Both the position numbers and the translations under genes were made by a program. From positions 119,758 to 183,757 of the forward strand of contig NZ_FODD01000018.1 of the NCBI RefSeq assembly GCF_900110255.1: a stretch of DNA of 64,000 nucleotides, in the 5' to 3' direction. The notes under the pieces were generated by a model that saw only the letters and a program-made list of their open reading frames with translations, was not told where the DNA came from and did no database searches. Each line of letters begins with the position of its first letter. Positions within the stretch are counted from its first letter, which is position 1. Source of the DNA: Actinacidiphila rubida (lineage in GTDB: Bacteria > Actinomycetota > Actinomycetes > Streptomycetales > Streptomycetaceae). Shown here piece after piece: positions 43,471 through 52,609 of the stretch.

Positions 43471-44712
43471 GTGACGAGACCCACGACGCGACCGAAGATC
43501 GACTTCCAGTCGGTCTTCCGGACCCTGCCCGCGGGCCTGGCCGTGATCGGCCCCGACATGGTCTACATGGACGTGAACCCGGCCTACGAGCACATGGCCG
43601 GGCGGTCCTGCGTCGACCTGATCGGCCGGAACGTCTTCGAGCTCTACCCCGACAACCCGCGTGACGCGGAGGCCGACGGCAGCCGCAACGTCGCCGCGTC
43701 GATCCGGCGCGTGCTGGACACCGGCGAGCGCGACACCATGGGCCTGCAGCGCTACGACGTGGAGCGCGCCGACCTGCCGGGGGTCTACGAGGAGCGGTAC
43801 TGGAGCATCGTCAACCTACCCGTCCGCGGTCCCGACGGCGAGGTGGAGTACGTGGTCCACCGGGTCGAGGAGGTCACCGACTTCATCCGCACCCACGGCA
43901 CCCGCAGCGGCGACTACCGCACGCCCCGCGACCTGGAGGGCGAGCTGTACATGCGGGCCCGGGAACTGCAGACGGTCAACGAGCAGCTGCGCCACGCGCA
44001 CGCCCGGGAACGCGAGGTCGCACTGACCCTGCAGGCCGCGATGCTGCCCGCGGCCCAGGGCAACGGGCACCCCGTCGCCGTCCGCTACCGCCCGGCGGTG
44101 GGCGCGCTGCACGTGTGCGGCGACTGGTACGACCTGGTGGACCTGCCCGGCGACCGGATAGCCGTGGCCGTCGGCGACGTCGTCGGCCACGGACTGACCG
44201 CGGCCGGCGTCATGGGCCAGCTGCGCAGCGCCCTCAGCGCCGCCGTCCGCGTCACCGACGGCCCCGCGGCGGCCCTGGAGACCGTCGGGCTCTACGCGAG
44301 CTCCGTGCCCGGCGCCGAGTGCACCACGGCCGTCTCCGCGTACCTCGACTGGACCGCCGGCTCCGTCACCTACAGCAACGCCGGGCACCCGCCCGCGGCC
44401 CTGCTCCAGCCCGACGGCAGCGTGGACTTCCTCGACGCGGCCACCGATCCCCCGCTGGCCGCCCGCCCGGATCCCGGCACACGCCCCGAGGCGACGGTCC
44501 CCCTGGTCCCCGGCGGCACCCTCGTCCTCTACACCGACGGCCTGGTCGAGCGCCGCGGCGAGGACTACGACATCAGCCTGACCCGCCTGGCCCGTGCGCT
44601 GAACCACCACCGGAACCTCGCCCCCGACCCGCTGGCCGACGCCCTCCTCAGCGACCTGCTCCCCCCCGACGGCGCGCAGGACGACACGGCCCTGGTGATC
44701 ATCCGCCTGTGA
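43471..44712 (+). CDS. PAS-domain SpoIIE-type serine phosphatase
   Basis: The protein has 413 residues. A PAS domain (about 15-130: LPAGLAVIGPDMVYMDVNPAYEHMAGRS) is followed by a linker helix and a PP2C/SpoIIE phosphatase domain (about 190-412). Metal Asp residues are seen in VCGDWYDLVDL and AVAVGDVVGHG, in LYTDGLVERRGE, and in GAQDDTALVII. It should dephosphorylate an anti-sigma antagonist, linking a PAS-sensed signal to a sigma factor. No antagonist or anti-sigma kinase is adjacent. GTG 43471 with GGGG upstream. Confidence 0.9.
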   Translation: MTRPTTRPKIDFQSVFRTLPAGLAVIGPDMVYMDVNPAYEHMAGRSCVDLIGRNVFELYPDNPRDAEADGSRNVAASIRRVLDTGERDTMGLQRYDVERADLPGVYEERYWSIVNLPVRGPDGEVEYVVHRVEEVTDFIRTHGTRSGDYRTPRDLEGELYMRARELQTVNEQLRHAHAREREVALTLQAAMLPAAQGNGHPVAVRYRPAVGALHVCGDWYDLVDLPGDRIAVAVGDVVGHGLTAAGVMGQLRSALSAAVRVTDGPAAALETVGLYASSVPGAECTTAVSAYLDWTAGSVTYSNAGHPPAALLQPDGSVDFLDAATDPPLAARPDPGTRPEATVPLVPGGTLVLYTDGLVERRGEDYDISLTRLARALNHHRNLAPDPLADALLSDLLPPDGAQDDTALVIIRL

Positions 44713-44745
44713 GCGGCCCGGCTGCCCGGGCTCCCCGGGGACGGG

Positions 44746-45294
44746 CTACTTGAAGACGACGACGGTGGAGCCCTTGACCGTGTTGTTCCAGATCTTCAGG
44801 GCGTCGGCGCGGTGGACGCGGATCGCACCGGTGCGCAGGCCGGGGTCCGGGGCGGTGACCTTGTCGTCGACCGGTGCGGAGAAGGCGACCCAGCTCTCCG
44901 CGGTGTACTCGAAGAACACCAGGTGCTCGACCTGCTTGCCGTCGGTGCCGACCGCGGAGGCCTCACGCTTGCTGACGTAGTAGACGCCGGGCGTCGCCGG
45001 CACGGTGCCCGCCTGCACCTGGAACGTCGAGACCGCACCGGTCTTGGTGACGACCCACACGCGGTTCTGGCTGAGCGAGTAGACGACGCGCTTGCCGGTG
45101 TCGCCGCCCGTGGGGACCGGCGGCGGGGTCGTCGGCACCGCGTGGGGCTTGGAGACGGTGGGATGCGGGGTGGGCGCCGCCGTCGGATCGGCCGGCGGCG
45201 AACCGCTGGCCTGGAACGCGAGCACCGACACCACGACCATGGCCCCGGCGGTCAGCCCGCTCACGGTCACCCACGAAGGTATGCCCCGGCTCAC
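44746..45294 (-). CDS. Exported L,D-transpeptidase-like protein lacking the catalytic Cys
   Basis: The protein has 182 residues. A membrane anchor or signal (residues 8-28) and a Pro/Thr-rich spacer precede a domain laid out like YkuD: VVYSLSQNRVWVVTKTG, TPGVYYVSKREAS, VEHLVFFEYT, then TGAIRVHRADALKIWN and GSTVVVF. In active enzymes the penultimate motif is SHGCVR; here Ala replaces the Cys and the His is missing. It probably does not cross-link peptidoglycan but may still bind it. It is convergent with the phosphatase gene and 31 bp upstream of hemB. Confidence 0.75.
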   Translation of the reverse strand: MSRGIPSWVTVSGLTAGAMVVVSVLAFQASGSPPADPTAAPTPHPTVSKPHAVPTTPPPVPTGGDTGKRVVYSLSQNRVWVVTKTGAVSTFQVQAGTVPATPGVYYVSKREASAVGTDGKQVEHLVFFEYTAESWVAFSAPVDDKVTAPDPGLRTGAIRVHRADALKIWNNTVKGSTVVVFK

Positions 45295-45325
45295 GCTTCT
45301 CCTCCTCCCCTGCCCGCGCCCGAAC

Positions 45326-46312
45326 CTACAGCTGCCGCGCGACCTCGGTGGCCCAGTACGTCAGGATCATCCCGGCGCCGGCCCTGCGGATCGAGGTCAG
45401 CGTCTCCTGAATCGTACGGTCCCGGTCGATCCAGCCGTTCGCGGCGGCCGCCTCCACCATCGCGTACTCGCCCGAGACCTGGTAGGCCACGACCGGCACG
45501 TCCACCGCGTCGGCGACCTTGCTGAGCACGTCCAGGTACGGCAGCGCGGGCTTGACCATGACCATGTCCGCGCCCTCCTGCAGGTCCAGGGCCAGCTCCC
45601 GCATCGACTCGCGGAGGTTGGCCGGGTCCTGCTGGTAGGTCTTGCGGTCGCCCTTGAGCGAGGAGCCCACGGCCTCACGGAACGGGCCGAAGAACGCGGA
45701 GGCGTACTTGGCGGTGTAGGCGAGGATCGCCACGTCCTGGCGGCCGATCTCGTCCAGCGCGTCACGGATGACGCCGACCTGGCCGTCCATCATCCCGGAC
45801 GGGCCGACGACGTGGACCCCGGCGTCGGCCTGGACCTGCGCCATCTCGGCGTAGCGTTCCAGCGTCGCGTCGTTGTCGACCCGGCCCTGGTCGTCCAGCA
45901 CGCCGCAGTGGCCGTGGTCGGTGAACTCGTCGAGGCACAGGTCGGACATCACGACGACCGCGTCGCCGACCTCCGCGACCACGTCGCGGATGGCGAGCTG
46001 CAGGATGCCGTCGGGCTCCGTGCCCTGGCTGCCGATCGCGTCCTTCACCTCGGGCACGCCGAAGAGCATCAGACCCCCGACACCGGCCTCGGCGGCCTCC
46101 ACGGCCGCCTTGCGGAGGGTGTCGCGGGTGTGCTGGACGACGCCGGGCATCGACGTCACCGGCTGCGGCTCCGCGATGCCCTCGCGGACGAACATCGGCA
46201 GGATCAGGTCGGCCGGGTGCAGCCGGGTCTCCGCCACCAGCCGGCGCATCGCCGGGGTGGTCCGCAACCGCCGGGGGCGCACCCCGGGGAACTCGCCGTA
46301 CGAGCCAGTCAT
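45326..46312 (-). CDS. hemB: Delta-aminolevulinic acid dehydratase (porphobilinogen synthase)
   Basis: The enzyme has 328 residues. It condenses two 5-aminolevulinate molecules to porphobilinogen. Both active-site lysines are in place ([15 protein letters not shown] and [12 protein letters not shown]). The metal region reads [14 protein letters not shown]: two of the three zinc cysteines are replaced by Asp-like context, typical of Mg-type bacterial enzymes. ATG 46312. It follows hemD on the same strand after a 232-bp gap, so it may have its own promoter. Confidence 0.95.
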   Translation of the reverse strand: MTGSYGEFPGVRPRRLRTTPAMRRLVAETRLHPADLILPMFVREGIAEPQPVTSMPGVVQHTRDTLRKAAVEAAEAGVGGLMLFGVPEVKDAIGSQGTEPDGILQLAIRDVVAEVGDAVVVMSDLCLDEFTDHGHCGVLDDQGRVDNDATLERYAEMAQVQADAGVHVVGPSGMMDGQVGVIRDALDEIGRQDVAILAYTAKYASAFFGPFREAVGSSLKGDRKTYQQDPANLRESMRELALDLQEGADMVMVKPALPYLDVLSKVADAVDVPVVAYQVSGEYAMVEAAAANGWIDRDRTIQETLTSIRRAGAGMILTYWATEVARQL

Positions 46313-46544
46313 CGTCCTACTCCCGCGTCCTACTCCGGCTGGGGGAAACGCCTCCACCGTACGCCCGCGCCGGACGTGCTCTTCCCGACGCAGCGTCGGC
46401 CCCCCCACGGCCCTGCGGCCCCGGGACCCCCGGGACACCGCAGTCCCGCGCCGCGCCGGCCGCACGGCCGTCACGGGCGGGGCCGGACCCCTGGGGCGGT
46501 CGCCGCCCGGGGAGCCCGGCCCGGTGGATCCGGTGCGCGCCCGG

Positions 46545-48206
46545 TCAGACGCGGCGGCGGCGGGCGCCGGGGCGCCGCTCGCTGGGCCGCGTGACGGGGT
46601 CGCCGGCCTCCTCGGCGGCGGCCCGGCGGGCCGTGCCGAAGTCGGCCAGTGCCTGCGCGAGCGCCAGCACCGACGGCTCGGGAGCCATCACGTCCACCCG
46701 GAGCCCGTGCTCCTCGGCGGTCTTCGCGGTGGCCGGACCGATGCAGGCGATCACCGTGACGTTGTGCGGCTTGCCCGCGATGCCGACGAGGTTCCGCACG
46801 GTCGAGGACGAGGTGAACAGCACGGCGTCGAAGCCGCCGCCCTTGATCGCCTCACGGGTGTCGGCCGGCGGCGGCGACGCCCGCACGGTGCGGTACGCCG
46901 TGACGTCGTCGACCTCCCAGCCCAGCTCGACCAGCCCGGCCACCAGCGTCTCGGTGGCGATGTCGGCCCGCGGCAGGAACACGCGGTCGATCGGGTCGAA
47001 GACCGGGTCGTAGGGCGGCCAGTCCTCCAGCAGTCCGGCCGCGGACTGCTCGCCGCTGGGCATCAGGTCCGGCTTCACACCGAACTCCACCAGCGCCTGC
47101 GCGGTCTGCTCGCCGACCGCCGCGACCTTGATCCCGGCGAACGCCCGGGCGTCCAGGCCGTACTCCTCGAACTTCTCGCGGACCGCCTTGACCGCGTTGA
47201 CCGAGGTGAAGGCGATCCACTCGTAGCGGCCGGTGACCAGGCCCTTGACCGCCCGCTCCATCTGCTGCGGGGTGCGCGGCGGCTCGACGGCGATGGTCGG
47301 CACCTCGTGCGGCACCGCGCCGTAGGAGCGCAACTGGTCGGACAGGGACGCGGCCTGCTCCTTGGTGCGCGGCACCAGGACCCGCCAGCCGAACAGCGGC
47401 TTGGTCTCGAACCACGACAGATGCTCGCGCTGCTCGGTGCCCTCGCCCACGACGGCTATCGCGGCGATCGGGCCCTCCGGCGTCGGCAGCGCCTTGGTCG
47501 CCTTCAGCTCGGCGGCGATGCTGGACAGCGTGGCCGTCCAGGTGCGCTGCCGGGTGGTGGTGCCGGCGACGGTGACGGTCAGCCGGCTGTCCGGCTTGCG
47601 GCCGGCGGTGATCAGCTCGGCCGCCGCGGCGGCGACGGTCTGCAGGGTCGTGGACACCACGAGCGTCGCGGAGCTGGCGCCGACCTCGGACCAGCAGCGC
47701 TCCGAGGCGGTCGCGGCGTCCACGAACCGGACGTCGCCGCTGAGCGGCACGCCGGCGTAGGCGGGCACGCCCACGGCGGCGGCCACGCCCGGCACCACCT
47801 CGAAGGGGATGCCGGCGCGGGCGCAGGCGAGCATCTCGGCGGCCGCGGAGGCGTCCAGCCCCGGGTCGCCGGAGATCGCACGCACCACCCGCTTGCCGGT
47901 CCGCGCGGACGCCATGACAAGCTGTGCGGCAGCAGTGGACGCGTCGGCGCCGGTCTCCAACGGCTCGCCGTCGGCGGTGGGTTGTGCCGTGCCCACGTCG
48001 GCACGGGCGTGCGTGCGGACGACGTCGAGCACGGGTGCGTCGGCGACCAGCAGGTCGGCCAGCGCGAGCGCCTCGACGGCTCTCAGCGTCAGCAGTCCGG
48101 GGTCGCCGGGGCCGGCCCCGAGGAAGGTGACGTGGCCTGAGGCGGTCCCGGCGGGACCGGCTGGTGCGCCGGCGGCGGTGGTCGTAGCGACGGCAGCGGG
48201 GTTCAA
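46545..48206 (-). CDS. hemD: Fused uroporphyrinogen-III methyltransferase / uroporphyrinogen-III synthase
   Basis: The protein has 553 residues with two enzymes in one chain. The N-terminal part (about 25-265) is a SUMT/CobA methyltransferase: [37 protein letters not shown]. The C-terminal part (about 275-535) is Hem[66 protein letters not shown]. It makes uroporphyrinogen III and its methylated product for siroheme and B12. The start is TTG 48206, overlapping the hemC stop as TTGA. Confidence 0.9.
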   Translation of the reverse strand: MNPAAVATTTAAGAPAGPAGTASGHVTFLGAGPGDPGLLTLRAVEALALADLLVADAPVLDVVRTHARADVGTAQPTADGEPLETGADASTAAAQLVMASARTGKRVVRAISGDPGLDASAAAEMLACARAGIPFEVVPGVAAAVGVPAYAGVPLSGDVRFVDAATASERCWSEVGASSATLVVSTTLQTVAAAAAELITAGRKPDSRLTVTVAGTTTRQRTWTATLSSIAAELKATKALPTPEGPIAAIAVVGEGTEQREHLSWFETKPLFGWRVLVPRTKEQAASLSDQLRSYGAVPHEVPTIAVEPPRTPQQMERAVKGLVTGRYEWIAFTSVNAVKAVREKFEEYGLDARAFAGIKVAAVGEQTAQALVEFGVKPDLMPSGEQSAAGLLEDWPPYDPVFDPIDRVFLPRADIATETLVAGLVELGWEVDDVTAYRTVRASPPPADTREAIKGGGFDAVLFTSSSTVRNLVGIAGKPHNVTVIACIGPATAKTAEEHGLRVDVMAPEPSVLALAQALADFGTARRAAAEEAGDPVTRPSERRPGARRRRV

Positions 48207-49204
48207 GGTGTGCGCTCCCCCATAAGACCGGCCGCGCCCTTGGCGAGCATCTCGGCGGCGAGCTCGCGGCCGAGGGCCCGCGCTTCGCCGTCCGATGCCG
48301 GAACGGGGCCGGTGATGGACATCTGCACCAGTTCGGTGCCGTCGGTCGTGCCGACGACGCCGCGCAGGCGCAGCTCGGTAATCTGCCCGTCGGCCACGAG
48401 GTCGGCCAGCGCGCCCACAGGGGCGGAGCAGCCGGCCTCCAGGGCGGCGAGCAGGGATCGTTCGGCGGTCACGGCGACCCGGGTGAACGGGTCGTCGAGC
48501 TCGGCGAGCTGTGCGGCCAGCTCCGGACGGGAGGCGGCGCACTCGACCGCCAGCGCTCCCTGGCCGGGGGCGGGCAGTACGGCGTCGGCCTCGATCAGCT
48601 CGCTCGCCTCGGCGAGCCTGCCGATACGGTTCAGCCCGGCGGCGGCCAGCACGACCGCGTCGAGCTTGCCGGAGGTAACGTACCCGATCCGCGTGTCAAC
48701 GTTGCCCCGGATCGGGACCGTCTCGATCTGCAGACGGTGCCCCCGGGCCCATGCGTTGAGCTGGGCCATCCGCCGCGGCGAGCCGGTGCCGATCCGCGCC
48801 GGCCGGCCCAGCCGGTCCAGCGTCCGGAAGGTCAGTCCGCCGCTCGCCACCAGGGCGTCCCTCGGGTCCTCGCGGACCGGGACGGCCGCCAGCACGAGGC
48901 CCTCGGGCGCCGCGGTGGGCAGGTCCTTGAGGCTGTGCACGGCGAAGTCGATGTGCCCGGCCAGCAGCGCGTCGCGCAGCGCGGAGACGAACACGCCGGT
49001 GCCGCCGATCTGCGCGAGCTGCTCGCGGGAGACGTCCCCGTACGTGGTGATCTCGACGAGTTCGACCTCGCGGCCGGTGACCTGGCGCACCTGCGCGGCG
49101 ACCATGCCCGACTGCGCCATGGCGAGCTTGCTGCGCCGGGTGCCCAGCCGCAGCGGGCCGGAGCCCTGTGCGGCGCCCTGGTGGGCGCCTGCCGTGGCGT
49201 TCAC
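48203..49204 (-). CDS. hemC: Porphobilinogen deaminase (hydroxymethylbilane synthase)
   Basis: The enzyme has 333 residues. It joins four porphobilinogens to hydroxymethylbilane. Family motifs: LRLGTRRSKLAMAQS, FAVHSLKDLPT, GTGSPRRMAQL, and the cofactor-binding Cys in LEAGCSAPVGALA. GTG 49204 overlaps the hemA stop (GTGA) and its own stop overlaps the hemD start, so rex-hemA-hemC-hemD is one coupled transcript. Confidence 0.95.
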   Translation of the reverse strand: MNATAGAHQGAAQGSGPLRLGTRRSKLAMAQSGMVAAQVRQVTGREVELVEITTYGDVSREQLAQIGGTGVFVSALRDALLAGHIDFAVHSLKDLPTAAPEGLVLAAVPVREDPRDALVASGGLTFRTLDRLGRPARIGTGSPRRMAQLNAWARGHRLQIETVPIRGNVDTRIGYVTSGKLDAVVLAAAGLNRIGRLAEASELIEADAVLPAPGQGALAVECAASRPELAAQLAELDDPFTRVAVTAERSLLAALEAGCSAPVGALADLVADGQITELRLRGVVGTTDGTELVQMSITGPVPASDGEARALGRELAAEMLAKGAAGLMGERTP

Positions 49205-50553
49205 CGAAGTCCCTCGATTCCGTTGGGCGGGACCTGGACCGCAGGCCGTTCGGCGCGGGAGACGGCGGCGACCGCCTGCGGGTCGAGGTCGAAGAGTTCA
49301 CGCAGCGCGTCGGCGTACCCGGCACCGCCGGGCTCGCCCGCGAGCTGCTTGACGCGCACGGTCGGCGCGTGCAGGAGCTTGTCGACGACGCGGCGGACGG
49401 TCTGGGTGATCTCCGCGCGCTCCTTGTCGTCCAGATCCGGCAGCCTACCGTCGAGCCGGGCCAGTTCGCCCGCGACGACGTCGGCCGCCATCGCCCGCAG
49501 GGCGACCACGGTCGGGGTGATCCGGGCGGCCCGTTGGGCCGCGCCGAACGCCTCGACCTCCTCGGAGACGATCGCCCGGACCTGGTCCACGTCGGCGGCC
49601 ATCGGCGCGTCCGCGGACGCGGCCGCCAGGGTCTCTATGTCCACCAGGTGCACGTCGACCAGGCGGTGCGCGGCCGCGTCGACGTCACGCGGCATGGCGA
49701 GGTCGAGGACCGCCAACGTGGCGCCCTCGGCACGGTCTTCGGTGGCCCGGCGCAGGTCGTCGGCGGTCAGCACCAGGCCCGTCGCGCCGGTGCACGACAC
49801 GACGATGTCGGCGTCGGCGAGCGCCGCCGGCACCTCGGCCATGGCGATCGCCCGCGCGTCGGTGCCCTGTTCGGCCAGCAGGTGGGCGAGCCGCTCGGCG
49901 CGCTCGGCGGTGCGGTTGGCGATCACCAGGTCGCGCACCCCGGCCCTGGCCAGCGTGGCCGCGGCCAGCGAGGACATCGAGCCCGCGCCGACCACCAGCG
50001 CCCGCCGCCCGGCCAGCGGGCCGGTGGTGGGGGCCAGTTGGGCCAGCCCGAAGGTGACGAGGGACTGCCCCGCGCGGTCGATGCCGGTCTCGGAGTGGGC
50101 CCGCTTGCCGACCCGCAGGGCCTGCTGGAACAGGTCGTTGAGCATCCGGCCGGCGCTGTGCAGGTCCTGCGCGACGGCGAGCGCGTCCTTGATCTGGCCG
50201 AGGATCTGGCCCTCGCCGACGACCATGGAGTCCAGCCCGCACGCCACCGACAGCAGGTGGTGCACGGCCCGGTCCTCGTAGTGCACGTACAGGTGCGGGG
50301 TCAGCTCGTCCAGGCCGACGCCGCTGTGCTGGGCCAGCAGCGTGGACAGTTCGGCCACGCCCGCGTGGAACTTGTCCACGTCCGCGTACAGCTCGATGCG
50401 GTTGCAGGTGGCCAGCACCGCCGCCTCGGTGGCGGGTTCGGCGGCCAGCGCGTCCTGCAGCAGCTTGGCGCGCGCGTCCTCGGTGAGGGCGGCGCGCTCC
50501 AGCACGCTGACGGGCGCGGTGCGGTGGCTGAGACCGACGACGAGCAGACTCAT
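49201..50553 (-). CDS. hemA: Glutamyl-tRNA reductase
   Basis: The enzyme has 450 residues. It reduces glutamyl-tRNA to glutamate-1-semialdehyde with NADPH; HemL, encoded at 11.5-12.8 kb, acts next. The catalytic Cys lies in VLATCNRIELYAD, and VVGLSHRTAPVSVLE, GEGQILGQIKDAL and VGAGSMSSLAAATLA (nucleotide site) are present. ATG 50553 overlaps the rex stop (ATGA). Rex control therefore sets heme flux by NADH/NAD+ ratio. Confidence 0.95.
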   Translation of the reverse strand: MSLLVVGLSHRTAPVSVLERAALTEDARAKLLQDALAAEPATEAAVLATCNRIELYADVDKFHAGVAELSTLLAQHSGVGLDELTPHLYVHYEDRAVHHLLSVACGLDSMVVGEGQILGQIKDALAVAQDLHSAGRMLNDLFQQALRVGKRAHSETGIDRAGQSLVTFGLAQLAPTTGPLAGRRALVVGAGSMSSLAAATLARAGVRDLVIANRTAERAERLAHLLAEQGTDARAIAMAEVPAALADADIVVSCTGATGLVLTADDLRRATEDRAEGATLAVLDLAMPRDVDAAAHRLVDVHLVDIETLAAASADAPMAADVDQVRAIVSEEVEAFGAAQRAARITPTVVALRAMAADVVAGELARLDGRLPDLDDKERAEITQTVRRVVDKLLHAPTVRVKQLAGEPGGAGYADALRELFDLDPQAVAAVSRAERPAVQVPPNGIEGLR

Positions 50554-51263
50554 GCCGGCATCACCGCGGGGACGTCCCCGTCCGGCTCCTGACGGTCGTC
50601 CTCACCGGCCTTGCGCTGCTCGTGGAAGGCGAGGATCTGCAGCTCGATCGACAGGTCGACCTTGCGCACGTCCACGCCGTCGGGCACCGACAGCACGGTG
50701 GGGGCGAAGTTGAGGATGGAGGTGACGCCGGCCGCGACGAGGCGGTCGGTCACTTCCTGGGCGGCGCCGGCCGGGGTGGCGATGACGCCGATGGAGACCT
50801 GGTTGTCGGCGACGATCGACTCCAGTTCGTCGATGTGCCGCACCGGCAGGCCCGCCACGAGGCGCCCGGCCAGGCCCGCGTCGGCGTCGAGCAGGGCGGC
50901 GACGCGGAAGCCGCGGGACGCGAAGCCGCCGTAGTTGGCGAGCGCCGCGCCCAGGTTGCCGATACCGACGATGACGACCGGCCAGTCCTGGGTCAGGCCC
51001 AGCTCCCGGCTGATCTGGTACACGAGATACTCCACGTCGTAGCCGACGCCTCGCGTGCCGTAGGAGCCGAGGTAGGAGAAGTCCTTGCGCAGCTTGGCCG
51101 AGTTGACCCCGGCTGCCGCGGCGAGTTCCTCCGAGGACACGGTGGGCACCGAGCGCTCGGAGAGAGCTGTCAGCGCCCGCAGGTACAGCGGAAGCCTGGC
51201 GACGGTGGCCTCGGGAATCCCTCGGCCACGGGTCGCCGGTCGGTGTGATCGGCCAGTTGCCAC
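50550..51263 (-). CDS. rex: Redox-sensing transcriptional repressor Rex
   Basis: The repressor has 237 residues. The N-terminal winged helix (GIPEATVARLPLYLRALTAL; VSSEELAAAAGVNSAKLRKDFSYLGSYGTRGVGYDV) binds DNA. The Rossmann domain (VVIVGIGNLGAALANYGGF) binds NAD(H), and NADH releases it from DNA. A C-terminal swap helix is present (LQILAFHEQ) followed by an acidic tail. GTG 51263 is chosen with AGGAG just upstream. A Rex operator lies 78-93 bp upstream of the start, so it autoregulates and controls hemACD. Confidence 0.95.
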   Translation of the reverse strand: MATGRSHRPATRGRGIPEATVARLPLYLRALTALSERSVPTVSSEELAAAAGVNSAKLRKDFSYLGSYGTRGVGYDVEYLVYQISRELGLTQDWPVVIVGIGNLGAALANYGGFASRGFRVAALLDADAGLAGRLVAGLPVRHIDELESIVADNQVSIGVIATPAGAAQEVTDRLVAAGVTSILNFAPTVLSVPDGVDVRKVDLSIELQILAFHEQRKAGEDDRQEPDGDVPAVMPA

Positions 51264-51340
51264 GGTGCTCCTGCGGGTAGAGCTGGGCTGAGGGCGACCA
51301 CGGTCTTTGGGGACGCCCCGTGGACGCCAGGCTATGTCTT

Positions 51341-51356
51341 TGTGAACGCGTGCACA
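51341..51356. promoter_or_regulatory. Rex operator (ROP)
   Basis: TGTGAACGCGTGCACA matches the published Streptomyces Rex consensus TGTGAACGCGTTCACA at 15 of 16 positions. It lies upstream of rex-hemACD on the minus strand, where a CATAGCCT -10-like sequence follows it at once. Confidence 0.9.
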
Positions 51357-51394
51357 AAGATGGTGTCCGATTTGCCCGGCGGAAGTGATGGGCA

Positions 51395-52189
51395 TCACGC
51401 GCCCCCATGCCGGACATTCGGCACCGATCGCCGTACCGGTTCGTTCGCGGGCCGGACTGCCGGATCGGCACCGCGCCGCATCCAGAGTGCGTCGGCGGCC
51501 GCCAGAACGCCAGAAGGCTCCGGCCAGCGCAGGGCCGCGGCGTGCGCCAGCCGCTCGCCCAGCCCCGGCAGCGCCGGCGCGTAGTGCGCGAACAGCGCGG
51601 CGGTGGTGCGGGCGTCACCGAGCGCGGTGTGCGGACGCCAGTCCGTGACGGCGAGGAGCCCGGCCTCCGCCGCGCAGGCCGCCAGGCTCAGCCCGCGGCC
51701 GGGGATGGCGCGTCCGGACGGATCGGGGAGTGCCGACGGATCGGCGAGCCCGGGGAGCGCGGCCGGCTCGGCCCGGCGGGCCCGTTCGGCCCGCTCGGCG
51801 GCGATGCGCATCGTGCACAACTCCGGGACGGCGGGCAGCCGCAGCCCGACCCTGGCGTACTCCGCAGCCAGGAACGCCCGGTCGCAGCCCACGTTGTGGC
51901 CGACGAGCACGCGGCCGCGCAGCAGCCCCAGCAGCCGGCCGGCGACGCCGGCGAACCGCGGTGCGCCGCCCAGGTGCCCGGGCTCGATGCCGTGGATGTG
52001 GGTGGGGCCCACCGGGCCCTGCGGGTCGACGAGGGTGCTGAACTCGCCCTGCGGCTCCAGCTCGCGGTCCAGCAGGACCACGGCGAGCTCCAGCACGCGG
52101 TGCCGTCGCGACGAGGAACCCGTCGCCTCCAGGTCCACCACGGCGAAGCCGGACGGACCCTGGGTGCGGCCGGGGGGACCCGAGAGCAC
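51395..52189 (-). CDS. DEDDh-type 3'-5' exonuclease (DNA polymerase III epsilon-like)
   Basis: The protein has 264 residues. The DnaQ-like exonuclease motifs are present: FAVVDLEATGSSSRRHRVLELAVV (Exo I, Asp-x-Glu), VLVGHNVGCDRAFLAAEY (Exo II) and WRPHTALGDARTTAALF (Exo III, His and Asp). No polymerase-binding or helicase part is fused. It may act in repair or nucleotide turnover. GTG 52189 has GAGGAG 7 nt upstream and is preferred over ATG 52207. It lies upstream of rex on the same strand. Confidence 0.85.
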   Translation of the reverse strand: MLSGPPGRTQGPSGFAVVDLEATGSSSRRHRVLELAVVLLDRELEPQGEFSTLVDPQGPVGPTHIHGIEPGHLGGAPRFAGVAGRLLGLLRGRVLVGHNVGCDRAFLAAEYARVGLRLPAVPELCTMRIAAERAERARRAEPAALPGLADPSALPDPSGRAIPGRGLSLAACAAEAGLLAVTDWRPHTALGDARTTAALFAHYAPALPGLGERLAHAAALRWPEPSGVLAAADALWMRRGADPAVRPANEPVRRSVPNVRHGGA

Positions 52190-52279
52190 GGCACACTCCT
52201 CACGCATCACCCCCGGACGTACAAAACGCCCCTGATGGTAATCGAATGCGTGCGAGTGCAGGTAATCCGGCAAAAACGG

Positions 52280-52516
52280 TCAGGCGGTGAGCGCGCTCCG
52301 CAGCCGCTTCTCGTCGACGCGCCAGAACGTGTGCTGCTCGCCGTCGACCAGCACCACCGGGATCTGCTCCCAGTAGCGGTCGTACAACTCGGCGTCCTGC
52401 GTGATGTCCTGCTCGGTGACCGCCGCTCCGGTCTCGGCGGCGACCTTCCCGATCACCGCGCGCGCGTCGTCGCACAGGTGGCAGCCGGGCTTCGCGATCA
52501 ACGTGACAGTCCTCAT
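52280..52516 (-). CDS. Glutaredoxin-like thioredoxin-fold protein
   Basis: The protein has 78 residues with a compact thioredoxin fold: TLIAKPGCHLCDDARAVI gives the redox pair Cys12-x2-Cys15, and QIPVVLVDGEQ the cis-Pro loop. Members of this actinobacterial DUF836 group are small cytoplasmic disulfide oxidoreductases. It is divergent from the HAD phosphatase gene and 91 bp upstream of the exonuclease. ATG 52516. Confidence 0.85.
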   Translation of the reverse strand: MRTVTLIAKPGCHLCDDARAVIGKVAAETGAAVTEQDITQDAELYDRYWEQIPVVLVDGEQHTFWRVDEKRLRSALTA

Positions 52517-52609
52517 ACGGTCAAGGTAAGGGAAACGCGTCGCATGGAGTTCACACACCCGCTTCGTGCACGCACCGGGGTTGCCCCGCAAGGTGGTTAT
52601 GCTCGCGAC

